Shown one piece after another: positions 31,422 to 38,971 of a stretch of 64,000 nucleotides of DNA. Position 1 is the stretch's first letter, and the number at the start of each line of letters is the position of its first letter. This stretch comes from JAOUEA01 sp040511595 (GTDB lineage Bacteria; Actinomycetota; UBA4738; HRBIN12): NCBI GenBank assembly GCA_040511595.1, contig JBEVGU010000038.1, positions 26,278 to 90,277 of the forward strand. The letters run 5' to 3'. The position numbers and the translations under genes were made by a program. The notes beneath the pieces are model-generated. The model worked only from the letters and a program-made list of their open reading frames with translations, did not search any database and had not been told where the DNA came from.

Positions 31422-32321
31422 ATGACCATGGAGCCCGCCCTGTCGATCCCCACGCTCGACATCGTTCGCGAGGCCGTCGACCCCGCCGTGCGCCGCGCGC
31501 TCGAGGAAGCGGCGTCCGATCTCACCACCGTGGATCCACGGGCGGGGCTCGTGGTGGAAGAGATCGCTCGCCTCGTGGACGCCGGTGGGAAGCGGGTCCG
31601 CCCGGCGTTCTGCGTGTGGGGGTTCCGGGCCGGGGGCGGCGATGCGGGTCCTGCCGAGGGGATCCGAGGGCCGATCGTCCGGGTCGCCGCCGCGCTCGAG
31701 CTCCTGCACACGATGGCGCTGATCCACGACGACCTCATGGACGAGGCGTCCGAGCGCCGGGGCGTAGCTGCGACGGCTTCCCACCTGTCGGCGGAGGCCG
31801 TGCGCCGCGGCCTCGCGGTCGACGCCGCACGCTTCGGACGCTCGGGCGCGATCCTCGCCGGCGACCTCGCCGCGGTGCTGGCCGATCGGCTGATGGTGAG
31901 CAGCGGATTCCGCTCCGAGGTCCTCGTCCGAGCCCTGGTCCGCTACCACGAGATGCGCATCGACATGGCCGCCGGCCAGATGCTCGACGTGGCCGGACTC
32001 GCCGAGCAACCGAGCTCGGCCCTCGCCGCCGCTCGGCTGAAGGGCGGCAGCTATTCCGTGGAAGGCCCCCTGCTCATCGGCGCGACGCTCGCCGACGCCG
32101 AGCCCGCTGTGATCGATGCGCTCAGCGCGTTCGGTGCCCCGCTGGGGGAGGCATTCCAATTGCGGGACGACTTGCGCGATCGCGACGGCGCGCACGGAGC
32201 CACGCCCGAGACCGTGAACCACCTCGTGGCGCGGGCGCGCGCCGCGCTGCGCCCTGCGCCGATCGCTTCGGAGTCGGCGGGCGCGCTCGACGAGCTGGCC
32301 AGCTCGGTGGCGGTTCGGTGA
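31422..32321 (+). CDS. Polyprenyl diphosphate synthase-like protein, shortened C-terminus
   Basis: 299 residues from ATG 31422. Trans-prenyltransferase: AGGKRVRPAF (IPP binding), ELLHTMALIHDDLMDEASERRG (first DDxxD), LKGGSYSVEGPLLIGA and GEAFQLRDDLRDRDG (second DDxxD). The first part is full length, but right after the second DDxxD the usual GKP-x-G-DD-x3-GK-x-T segment is missing and the protein jumps to the last helix (NHLVARARAALR). About 60 residues are thus absent compared with bacterial GGPP synthases. Activity may be reduced or changed. The stop overlaps the next gene (GTGA). Confidence 0.82.
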   Translation: MTMEPALSIPTLDIVREAVDPAVRRALEEAASDLTTVDPRAGLVVEEIARLVDAGGKRVRPAFCVWGFRAGGGDAGPAEGIRGPIVRVAAALELLHTMALIHDDLMDEASERRGVAATASHLSAEAVRRGLAVDAARFGRSGAILAGDLAAVLADRLMVSSGFRSEVLVRALVRYHEMRIDMAAGQMLDVAGLAEQPSSALAAARLKGGSYSVEGPLLIGATLADAEPAVIDALSAFGAPLGEAFQLRDDLRDRDGAHGATPETVNHLVARARAALRPAPIASESAGALDELASSVAVR

Positions 32322-32743
32322 GCGACGATCTCGAGGGCCTGCGGCGGTCGTTCGGCGACGTGCCGGCGTGTCGGATCGCCACGGTGCGCCTCGACGGGGG
32401 GCCCTACGTGGCTCCGCGGTGGTTCGTCTGGCGCGACGATGGCCTCTGGGTCGCCACGAGGGTCGGCGACGCCACCTGGGAGCACACGCAGCGCGACGGT
32501 CGGGTCTCGGTGCTGATCGATCGAGGACGCGACTGGAGCGAGCTCGCGGGCGTACGGATCGAAGGCGTCGCCGAGACCTACCCCGCGGAGCATCCGGATC
32601 TGCGCGGACCCATGTCGAGCTGGCACGAGAAGTACCGCACGATGTTCGCCGGAGACGGCTTCGAGTCGTTCACCCGCGACGTGATCGCTCTCGGGTTCCT
32701 TCGGGTCGTTCCCTCGCGCGTCGACGCCTGGAGCCACCGCTGA
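32318..32743 (+). CDS. Pyridoxamine 5'-phosphate oxidase-fold flavin/F420-type protein
   Basis: 141 residues, GTG overlapping the prenyltransferase stop. Split-barrel fold: ACRIATVRLDGGPYVAPRWFVW, GLWVATRVGDATWEHTQRDGRVSVLID and GVRIEGVAETY are the strands lining the flavin or F420 phosphate site in PNPOx-like proteins. The short C-terminus ends in a beta strand (FLRVVPSRVDAW). May be a deazaflavin- or FMN-dependent reductase; substrate unknown. Confidence 0.75.
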   Translation: MSDDLEGLRRSFGDVPACRIATVRLDGGPYVAPRWFVWRDDGLWVATRVGDATWEHTQRDGRVSVLIDRGRDWSELAGVRIEGVAETYPAEHPDLRGPMSSWHEKYRTMFAGDGFESFTRDVIALGFLRVVPSRVDAWSHR

Positions 32744-32854
32744 CACGTGTGCCGCCGGCCGAAGGAACGGCTCCGCCCACGTGCGTTGCCCGTCGTCGCG
32801 AGGGCGGGGTAGCGTGGCCGGTGCGCATCGGGACGACGTGCGGTAGCCTGAGCT

Positions 32855-32872
32855 TTGTGAAGGTTTTCACAA
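32855..32872. promoter_or_regulatory. Perfect Rex operator upstream of menJ-like/nuo operon
   Basis: TTGTGAA-GGTT-TTCACAA matches the Rex consensus TTGTGAA-N4-TTCACAA exactly. It lies 80 nt before the GTG of the flavoprotein gene that leads the nuoA-N operon, directly after a TAGCCT hexamer (32844-32849) that could be a -10, so Rex binding would cover the transcription start. Rex release at high NADH would raise complex I expression. Confidence 0.85.
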
Positions 32873-32951
32873 GCCTCTCCCGACCTGTCGGTCAGATGGG
32901 GCCGGCGGATCGGAGCGGCGATCGTGTCCTCACCGCCTGGAGGGGATCGGC

Positions 32952-34202
32952 GTGAACGGACAGCCAGTGCAGACCGACGTGCTCGTGGTCGGAGGCGGAC
33001 CGGGCGGCGCCGCGGCCGCCTATCACCTGGCTCGGCACGGCCTCGACGTCACGGTCGTCGATCGCTCGACGTTCCCTCGGGAGAAGGTCTGCGGCGACGG
33101 GCTCACCCCTCGCAGCGTCGCCGCCCTGGTGCGCATGGGGATCGACACCGACGACCCGGGCTTCCAGCGCGTGCAGGGCCTGCGCGTGTATTCGCGCTAC
33201 GCCACGATCGAGCTCCCCTGGCCGGAGCTCTCGAGCTGGCCCGACTACGGCCTCGTGATGCCGCGAGCGAGGTTCGACCACCTGTTGATCGAGCGGGCCC
33301 AGAAGGCCGGCGCGCGGCTGCTCGAGCGGACCGAGGCGGTGGAGCCGCTCCTCGACGGCGTGTGGGTGACGGGGGCCAGCGTTCGGCCGGCAGGGGATCG
33401 CGAGGCGGAGCCGACCCAGATCGTCGCTCGGTTCACGATCGCCGCCGACGGCGCCGCCAGCCGGTTCGCGACGCCGGCCGGTGTGCGCCGCGACGACTCC
33501 CGCCCGCTCGGCATCGCCGCACGCCGGTACTACCGCGTGCCCTACCATCCCGGTCCGTGGTTCGAGTCGTGGCTCGACCTGTGGGAAGGCGACCTGTTGC
33601 TGCCGGGGTACGGCTGGCTCTTCCCCATGGTGGGGGGCCGTATCAACCTCGGGGCGGGTCTGCTCAACACGTTCAAGGACTTCAAGCAGATCTCCGCCCA
33701 GCGCCTGTTCGACGCGTTCGCGACGATGCTGCCCGAGGACTGGGGCATCGGCGAGGAGGCGGCGGAGGGACGGGTGCTCTCTGGGCCCTTGCCGATGGGC
33801 CTGAACCGCGTGCCCGAGGTCGTGCCGGGCATGCTGTTGATCGGCGACGCGGCCGGGGCCGTGAACCCGTTCAACGGCGAGGGCATCGCCTACGCGATGG
33901 AGACCGCGGAGGTCGCCTCCGAGCTCGTCCACGAGGCGCTCGTGCGGGACCGTCCGGGCATCGCGATGATGTACCCAACCGTGTTACGAGAGCGATACGG
34001 CGAGTACTTCTCGATCGGCCGGGGCTTCGCGAAGCTGATCGGACGCCCGGCGATCATGGGGCGAGCCACGAAGTACATGCTCCCGAATCGACGCGTGATG
34101 AGCTTCGCGATGCGCGTGATGGCCAACCTCACCGATGGGCCCGAGGGTGACCGACAGGACCGGCTCTTCCATCTGATGCAACGGATCGCGAGCGCGTCGT
34201 GA
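32952..34202 (+). CDS. Geranylgeranyl reductase-family FAD protein (menaquinone reductase-like)
   Basis: 416 residues from GTG 32952, SD GGAGGGG. FAD Rossmann motif VLVVGGGPGGAAAAYHLARHG at the N-terminus, KVCGDGLTPRS and a late GDAAGAVNPFNGEGIAYAMETA that binds FAD ribityl/phosphate. The family reduces isoprenoid double bonds; the actinobacterial member MenJ saturates one unit of menaquinone side chain. Location directly ahead of nuoA, as in other actinobacteria, supports a role on the quinone used by complex I. Preceded by a perfect Rex operator. Confidence 0.88.
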   Translation: MNGQPVQTDVLVVGGGPGGAAAAYHLARHGLDVTVVDRSTFPREKVCGDGLTPRSVAALVRMGIDTDDPGFQRVQGLRVYSRYATIELPWPELSSWPDYGLVMPRARFDHLLIERAQKAGARLLERTEAVEPLLDGVWVTGASVRPAGDREAEPTQIVARFTIAADGAASRFATPAGVRRDDSRPLGIAARRYYRVPYHPGPWFESWLDLWEGDLLLPGYGWLFPMVGGRINLGAGLLNTFKDFKQISAQRLFDAFATMLPEDWGIGEEAAEGRVLSGPLPMGLNRVPEVVPGMLLIGDAAGAVNPFNGEGIAYAMETAEVASELVHEALVRDRPGIAMMYPTVLRERYGEYFSIGRGFAKLIGRPAIMGRATKYMLPNRRVMSFAMRVMANLTDGPEGDRQDRLFHLMQRIASAS

Positions 34203-34206
34203 CCGT

Positions 34207-34212
34207 TAGGAT
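34207..34212 (+). promoter_or_regulatory. -10-like element immediately before nuoA
   Basis: TAGGAT followed by six bases and the GTG at 34219, the spacing expected for a leaderless transcript. It could be an internal promoter for nuoA-N separate from the Rex-controlled one. Confidence 0.35.
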
Positions 34213-34218
34213 CCGCGC

Positions 34219-34674
34219 GTGTTGATCGACTACCTGCCGATCGTCGCGATGGCCGGGCTGGCGGTCGCGTTCGGGGTGGCATCGCTGGTGGTCTCCCGCG
34301 CGTTCCGTCCCAACCGGCCCTATCCCGTGAAGCTGTCGGCCTACGAGTCCGGCAACGACCCCGTGCGGCTGCCGAAGGGCGAGAAGTTCAGCGTCAAGTT
34401 CTACGTCGTCGCGATGCTGTTCATCATCTTCGACATCGAGGCCATCTTCCTCTTCCCGTGGGCGGTGCACTTCCGTCAGCTCGGGTTGTTCGGCCTGGTC
34501 GAGATGGGCATCTTCATCGCGCTCGTGTTCGTGGCCTATGTCTACGTCTGGCGCTCAGGGGGGTTCGACTGGGTCGAGGCCGCCGAGACGCCGCTCGAGC
34601 CCGACACGGAGACGGCGGCCGGGGGCGACGGGTCTGGTGCGGCGCGCGAAGCGGAGGTGGCCGGTGCCCGTTGA
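34219..34674 (+). CDS. nuoA: NADH-quinone oxidoreductase subunit A (operon 1)
   Basis: 151 residues from GTG 34219 (an in-frame TTG follows). Three membrane helices. The loop YPVKLSAYESGNDP is the NuoA/ND3 Q-site loop, although the conserved Cys is replaced by Ser here (YESG instead of YECG). KFYVVAMLFIIFDIEAIFLFPWA is helix 2 with the conserved Asp/Glu. The C-terminal ~30 residues are an acidic, Ala-rich extension. Overlaps nuoB by 11 nt. Confidence 0.95.
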   Translation: MLIDYLPIVAMAGLAVAFGVASLVVSRAFRPNRPYPVKLSAYESGNDPVRLPKGEKFSVKFYVVAMLFIIFDIEAIFLFPWAVHFRQLGLFGLVEMGIFIALVFVAYVYVWRSGGFDWVEAAETPLEPDTETAAGGDGSGAAREAEVAGAR

Positions 34675-35182
34675 GCGGCTCGAGGGAGCGCGCCTCGGCA
34701 AGACGCCCGAGGAGGTCGAGGAAGAGGTGCGGCGCGGCGTGCTGCTGACCACGCTCGACCGGGCCGTGGGGTGGGCCAGGAAGCAGTCGATGTGGCCGGC
34801 CACGTTCGGGCTCGCGTGCTGCGCGATCGAGATGATGTCCGCCGGCGCGGGCAAGTACGACCTCTCACGGTGGGGCATGGAGCTGTTCCGGGCGTCGCCC
34901 CGTCAGGCCGACCTGATGATCGTGGCCGGTCGTGTCAGCCAGAAGATGGCTCCCGTGCTGCGGCGCGTCTACGACCAGATGCCCGAGCCCCGATGGGTCA
35001 TATCCATGGGCGTGTGTGCGAGCGCCGGAGGCATGTTCACGAACTACGCGATCGTGCAGGGCGTCGACACGATCGTGCCGGTCGACATCTACGTCCCCGG
35101 GTGCCCGCCCAAGCCCGAGATGCTGTTGCACGGCATCCTCAAGCTGCACGAGAAGGTCCGGACCACGGAGCCGTTCAAGTGA
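34664..35182 (+). CDS. nuoB: NADH-quinone oxidoreductase subunit B (operon 1)
   Basis: 172 residues from GTG 34664, with a GGAGG SD inside nuoA. Carries the N2 [4Fe-4S] ligands: tandem Cys in FGLACCAIEMMSAG, Cys of SMGVCASAGG and VPGCPPKPE. It passes the last electron to menaquinone at the interface with NuoD. Peripheral arm subunit. Stop overlaps nuoC GTG. Confidence 0.96.
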   Translation: MPVERLEGARLGKTPEEVEEEVRRGVLLTTLDRAVGWARKQSMWPATFGLACCAIEMMSAGAGKYDLSRWGMELFRASPRQADLMIVAGRVSQKMAPVLRRVYDQMPEPRWVISMGVCASAGGMFTNYAIVQGVDTIVPVDIYVPGCPPKPEMLLHGILKLHEKVRTTEPFK

Positions 35183-35676
35183 AGCCCGACGACGTCGCCG
35201 CTCGCGTTCGAACTCGTTGCCCCGACACCGTGGTGGCCCGCGACGAGGTCACGACCGTTGTCGGCCGTGACGACCTGCTCGAGACCCTCCGGTGGCTCCG
35301 CGACGACCCGAAGCTCTCCCTCTCGTTCTGCTCGAGCGTGACGGCCACCGACTGGCCCGGTTCCGATCCGCGTCTGTGGGTCGCCTACGAGCTGCGCGCG
35401 GTCGACTTCGCGCAGCGGCTGCGCGTGAAGGTCGGGTTGGCCGAGGGCGATCCGCACGTGCCGACGATCACCACGCTCTACCCGACCGCGAACTGGCACG
35501 AGCGGGAGACGCACGACTTCTACGGCATCGTCTTCGACGGCCATCCCAACCCGCGTCCCCTCATGCTGCCCGAGGGGTGGGAAGGCTTCCCGCTGCTCAA
35601 GACGGAGGAGCTCGGCGGCGTGAACACCCGGTTCCACGGCGCGTTCATCCCGCCGGTCGACACGCGGACCACCTGA
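35179..35676 (+). CDS. nuoC: NADH-quinone oxidoreductase subunit C (operon 1)
   Basis: 165 residues from GTG 35179. Contains the 30-kDa signature TANWHERETHDFYGIVFDGHPNP and C-terminal EGFPLLKTEE. Structural peripheral subunit that clasps NuoB and NuoD. Nine nt before nuoD. Confidence 0.94.
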   Translation: MKPDDVAARVRTRCPDTVVARDEVTTVVGRDDLLETLRWLRDDPKLSLSFCSSVTATDWPGSDPRLWVAYELRAVDFAQRLRVKVGLAEGDPHVPTITTLYPTANWHERETHDFYGIVFDGHPNPRPLMLPEGWEGFPLLKTEELGGVNTRFHGAFIPPVDTRTT

Positions 35677-35685
35677 GGCTAGCCG

Positions 35686-37032
35686 ATGCCCGACGCCTCC
35701 ACGCCGCCCACCGCTCACGATCGGCGCAGCGCGGAGATGCAGATCGGTCCGGACACCGCCGAGGTCCACCTGGACGAGCAGCACGAGCGCGTCGATCCTC
35801 GCACGGGCGAGATCCGGCAGGAGACGATGATCATCAACATGGGGCCGCAGCACCCCTCGACCCACGGGGTGCTGCGCCTGCTGTTGGAGCTCGACGGCGA
35901 GACGGTGATCAAGTGCACGCCGATCATCGGCTACCTGCACACCGGCATCGAGAAGAACACCGAGTACCGCACGTGGATGCAGGGGGTCACCTACGTCACG
36001 CGCGCCGACTACCTCTCTCCGTTCTTCAACGAGCTGGGGTACTGCCTCGCGGTGGAGCGGCTGCTCGGCATCGAGGCGCCGCCGCGCGCCCAGGTCATCC
36101 GGGTGCTGATGATGGAGCTGAACCGCATCTCCTCGCACCTGGTGTGGCTCGCCACGGGCAGCCTGGAGCTCGGCGCGGTGAGCGTGATGCTGTACGGCTT
36201 CCGCGAGCGCGAGGTCCTGCTGGAGATCTTCGAAGAGGCCACCGGGCTTCGCATGAACCACGCGTACATCCGCATCGGCGGCGTGATCATGGATCTCACC
36301 GACGAGGGAATCGAGAAGATCGAACGGTTCCTCGAGGAGATGCCGAGTCGCATCGACGAGTACGAGGCGATCCTGAACGAGAACCCGATCTGGCTCGAGC
36401 GCAACGTGGGCGTCGGGAAGCTCTCCGCCGAGGACGCCCTCGCACTCGGCGTCACCGGGCCGATGCTGCGATCGGCCGGCGTGAGCACCGACGTGCGCAA
36501 GGACGCCCCGTACTGCGGGTACGAGACCTACGAGTTCGACGTGCCCGTGCGCACCGAGGCCGACGCGTACGCGCGCTACCGCATCCGCCTCGACGAGATG
36601 CGCGAATCGATGAAGATCGTGCGCCAGTGCCTCGAGCGGCTCGAGGAACCCGGCCCCGTGATGGTCGAGGATCCGAAGGTGGCGTGGCCGGCCAGGCTCT
36701 CCGTCGGTCCCGACGGCATCGGCAACGACCCGGCGTACATCCGCCACATCATGGAAGAGTCGATGGAGGCGCTGATCCATCATTTCAAGATGGTCACCGA
36801 GGGGGTCGAGGTACCGCCCGGAGAGGTGTACCAGCCGGTCGAGTCGCCCCGCGGCGAGCTGGGGTTCTACGTGGTCTCCGACGGTGCACACCGGCCGTAC
36901 CGCGTCAAGATCCGAGACCCGTCGTTCGTGAACCTGCAGGCGGTCCCGACGATGGTGGAAGGGTCGCTCGTGGCCGACGCGATCGCCTCGATCGCCTCGC
37001 TCGACCCCGTGATGGGCGGGGTGGACCGCTGA
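35686..37032 (+). CDS. nuoD: NADH-quinone oxidoreductase subunit D (operon 1)
   Basis: 448 residues. 49-kDa subunit: INMGPQHPSTHGVLRLLLELDGE (quinone-site His), GYLHTGIEKNTEYRTW, ELNRISSHLVWLA, and the C-terminal SLDPVMGGVDR. Forms the menaquinone headgroup pocket with NuoB. It is the only nuoD in the window; the second nuo operon has none, so it may serve both complexes. Confidence 0.96.
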   Translation: MPDASTPPTAHDRRSAEMQIGPDTAEVHLDEQHERVDPRTGEIRQETMIINMGPQHPSTHGVLRLLLELDGETVIKCTPIIGYLHTGIEKNTEYRTWMQGVTYVTRADYLSPFFNELGYCLAVERLLGIEAPPRAQVIRVLMMELNRISSHLVWLATGSLELGAVSVMLYGFREREVLLEIFEEATGLRMNHAYIRIGGVIMDLTDEGIEKIERFLEEMPSRIDEYEAILNENPIWLERNVGVGKLSAEDALALGVTGPMLRSAGVSTDVRKDAPYCGYETYEFDVPVRTEADAYARYRIRLDEMRESMKIVRQCLERLEEPGPVMVEDPKVAWPARLSVGPDGIGNDPAYIRHIMEESMEALIHHFKMVTEGVEVPPGEVYQPVESPRGELGFYVVSDGAHRPYRVKIRDPSFVNLQAVPTMVEGSLVADAIASIASLDPVMGGVDR

Positions 37033-37619
37033 TGGCGATCTTCGAAGGCGACCGGCTCGACGAGGCGAACGCGATCATGGCCCGCTACCCCGAGGGCCGC
37101 CAACGTTCGGCGGTCATGCCGCTCCTGTACCTCGCGCAATCGGTCGAGGGCCGGGTCACGCGCGACGCGCTGCGAGAGGTCGCCGGATTGATCGGCCTGC
37201 GCACCGCGGAGGTCGAGGCGGTCGCGAGCTTCTACACGATGCTCCGGCTTCGGCCGACCGGGACCCATCTGATCGCGGTCTGCACGAACCTGCCCTGCGC
37301 CCTGCGGGGAGCCAACGACGTGTACGAGTCGGCTCACGCCGCGACAGGCATCCCGCACGGCGGGGACGTCTCCGACGACGACCTGTTCAGCGTGCACGAG
37401 GAGGAGTGCCTGGGCGTGTGTGAGCTCGCCCCTGTCGTGCAGGTGAACGTCGCGAACCACGACCGCGTCACGCCCGAGCGGGTCGCCGAGATCGTGGATG
37501 CCCTGCGGGCGGGCGAGGTGCCCGATCCCTCGCGGGGCCGGGCGATCGAGAGCTACCGGGCGGCCTCGCGCATCCTCGCGGGCCTCGATCCGCTGCCGGC
37601 GGAGGGAGCGACCGCATGA
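37032..37619 (+). CDS. nuoE: NADH-quinone oxidoreductase subunit E (operon 1)
   Basis: 195 residues; ATG overlaps the nuoD stop (TGATG). 24-kDa thioredoxin-fold subunit with the N1a [2Fe-2S] ligands in VCTNLPCALRG and EECLGVCELAP. VASFYTMLRLRPTG precedes them. Part of the NADH dehydrogenase module with NuoF and NuoG. Confidence 0.95.
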   Translation: MAIFEGDRLDEANAIMARYPEGRQRSAVMPLLYLAQSVEGRVTRDALREVAGLIGLRTAEVEAVASFYTMLRLRPTGTHLIAVCTNLPCALRGANDVYESAHAATGIPHGGDVSDDDLFSVHEEECLGVCELAPVVQVNVANHDRVTPERVAEIVDALRAGEVPDPSRGRAIESYRAASRILAGLDPLPAEGATA

Positions 37620-38971
37620 GCGGGGTCCGCCGCGTGCTCACCGCGCACTGGGACGATCCGGCGGTGATCCCGCTCGAGGGCTACGAGGCGGCAGGAGGCT
37701 ACCGGGCGCTGCGCACCGCGCTCGGCCGGAGCGCCGACGAGCTGATCCAGCTCGTGAAGGACTCGGGCCTGCGCGGACGCGGGGGAGCCGGCTTCCCGAC
37801 GGGCATGAAGTGGTCGTTCGTGCCGCGCAGTACAGGCAAGCCCACGTACGTGACGGTGAACTTCGACGAGTCCGAGCCCGGCACGTGCAACAACCGCGAG
37901 CTCGTGGAGCGCGAGCCGCACGCGTTGATCGAAGGCACGGGCATCGCAGCCAAGGCGATCGATTGCCATCTCGCGTTCATCTACATCCGGGGTGAGTACC
38001 TGTGGCAGGGCCAGGTGCTCCAGCGTGCGCTCGAGGAGGCCTACGCGGCCGGGTACCTCGGCCGTGGCGTCATGGGCAGCGACTACGACCTCGACATCGT
38101 GCTCCACCGAGGCGCCGGGGCCTACATCTGCGGCGAGGAGACCGCGTTGCTCTCGAGCCTCGAGGGGTTCCGAGGCCAGCCGCGGCTCCGCCCGCCCTTC
38201 CCGGCGGTCGAGGGGCTCTACGAGTCGCCGACCGTGATCAACAACGTCGAGACGCTGATGAACGTGCCGCACATCGTGAACAACGGGGCCGACTGGTTCA
38301 AAGAGGTGGGCACCGAGAAGGCGCCCGGCACGAAGGTGTTCACCATCAGCGGGAAGGTCGAGCGTCCCGGTAACTACGAGCTGCCCATGGGCACGCCGCT
38401 GCGCGTGCTGCTGGAGGAGTACGCGGGTGGCGTGCTCGGCGGCAAGGCGATCAAGGCGTGGACGCCCGGCGGATCCTCGACGCCGTTCCTCACGGCCGAC
38501 CACCTCGACGTCGGTCTCGACTTCGAGTCGGTCATGGAGGCGGGCTCGTTGCTCGGCACGGGGGCGATCATGGTGCTCGACGAGTCCGACTGCATGGTGG
38601 AAGCCGCACGCCGGCTCGTCGAGTTCTACGCGCACGAGTCCTGCGGCAAGTGCACGCCGTGCCGGGAGGGAACCTGGTGGGCCGCGCGGGTGCTCGGTCG
38701 TATCGAGGATGGCTACGGACGCCCGGACGACCTTCCCGTCATGAGCGACATGGGCGAGAACATCTTGTTCCGGGCGTTCTGCGCCCTCGCCGACGGCGCG
38801 GTCTCTCCGATCCAATCGACGCTGAAACACTTCAAGGACGAGTACGAGGCGCACATCCGGGACGGCCGCTGCCCGGTGACCGGCGAAGGCCCGGGCCGCG
38901 AGGTGGAGCTCGAACAACCCGACGTGACGTTCGCTCCCACCGGCCCCTTCGAGATCCAAGGCGCGGGCTGA
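37616..38971 (+). CDS. nuoF: NADH-quinone oxidoreductase subunit F (operon 1)
   Basis: 451 residues. FMN/NADH site: GLRGRGGAGFPTGMKW and ESEPGTCNNRELV; GAYICGEETALLSSLEG follows. The N3 [4Fe-4S] ligands are in ESCGKCTPCREGTWW plus Cys of FRAFCALADG. NADH oxidation site of complex I. Four-nt overlap with nuoE. Confidence 0.96.
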   Translation: MSGVRRVLTAHWDDPAVIPLEGYEAAGGYRALRTALGRSADELIQLVKDSGLRGRGGAGFPTGMKWSFVPRSTGKPTYVTVNFDESEPGTCNNRELVEREPHALIEGTGIAAKAIDCHLAFIYIRGEYLWQGQVLQRALEEAYAAGYLGRGVMGSDYDLDIVLHRGAGAYICGEETALLSSLEGFRGQPRLRPPFPAVEGLYESPTVINNVETLMNVPHIVNNGADWFKEVGTEKAPGTKVFTISGKVERPGNYELPMGTPLRVLLEEYAGGVLGGKAIKAWTPGGSSTPFLTADHLDVGLDFESVMEAGSLLGTGAIMVLDESDCMVEAARRLVEFYAHESCGKCTPCREGTWWAARVLGRIEDGYGRPDDLPVMSDMGENILFRAFCALADGAVSPIQSTLKHFKDEYEAHIRDGRCPVTGEGPGREVELEQPDVTFAPTGPFEIQGAG

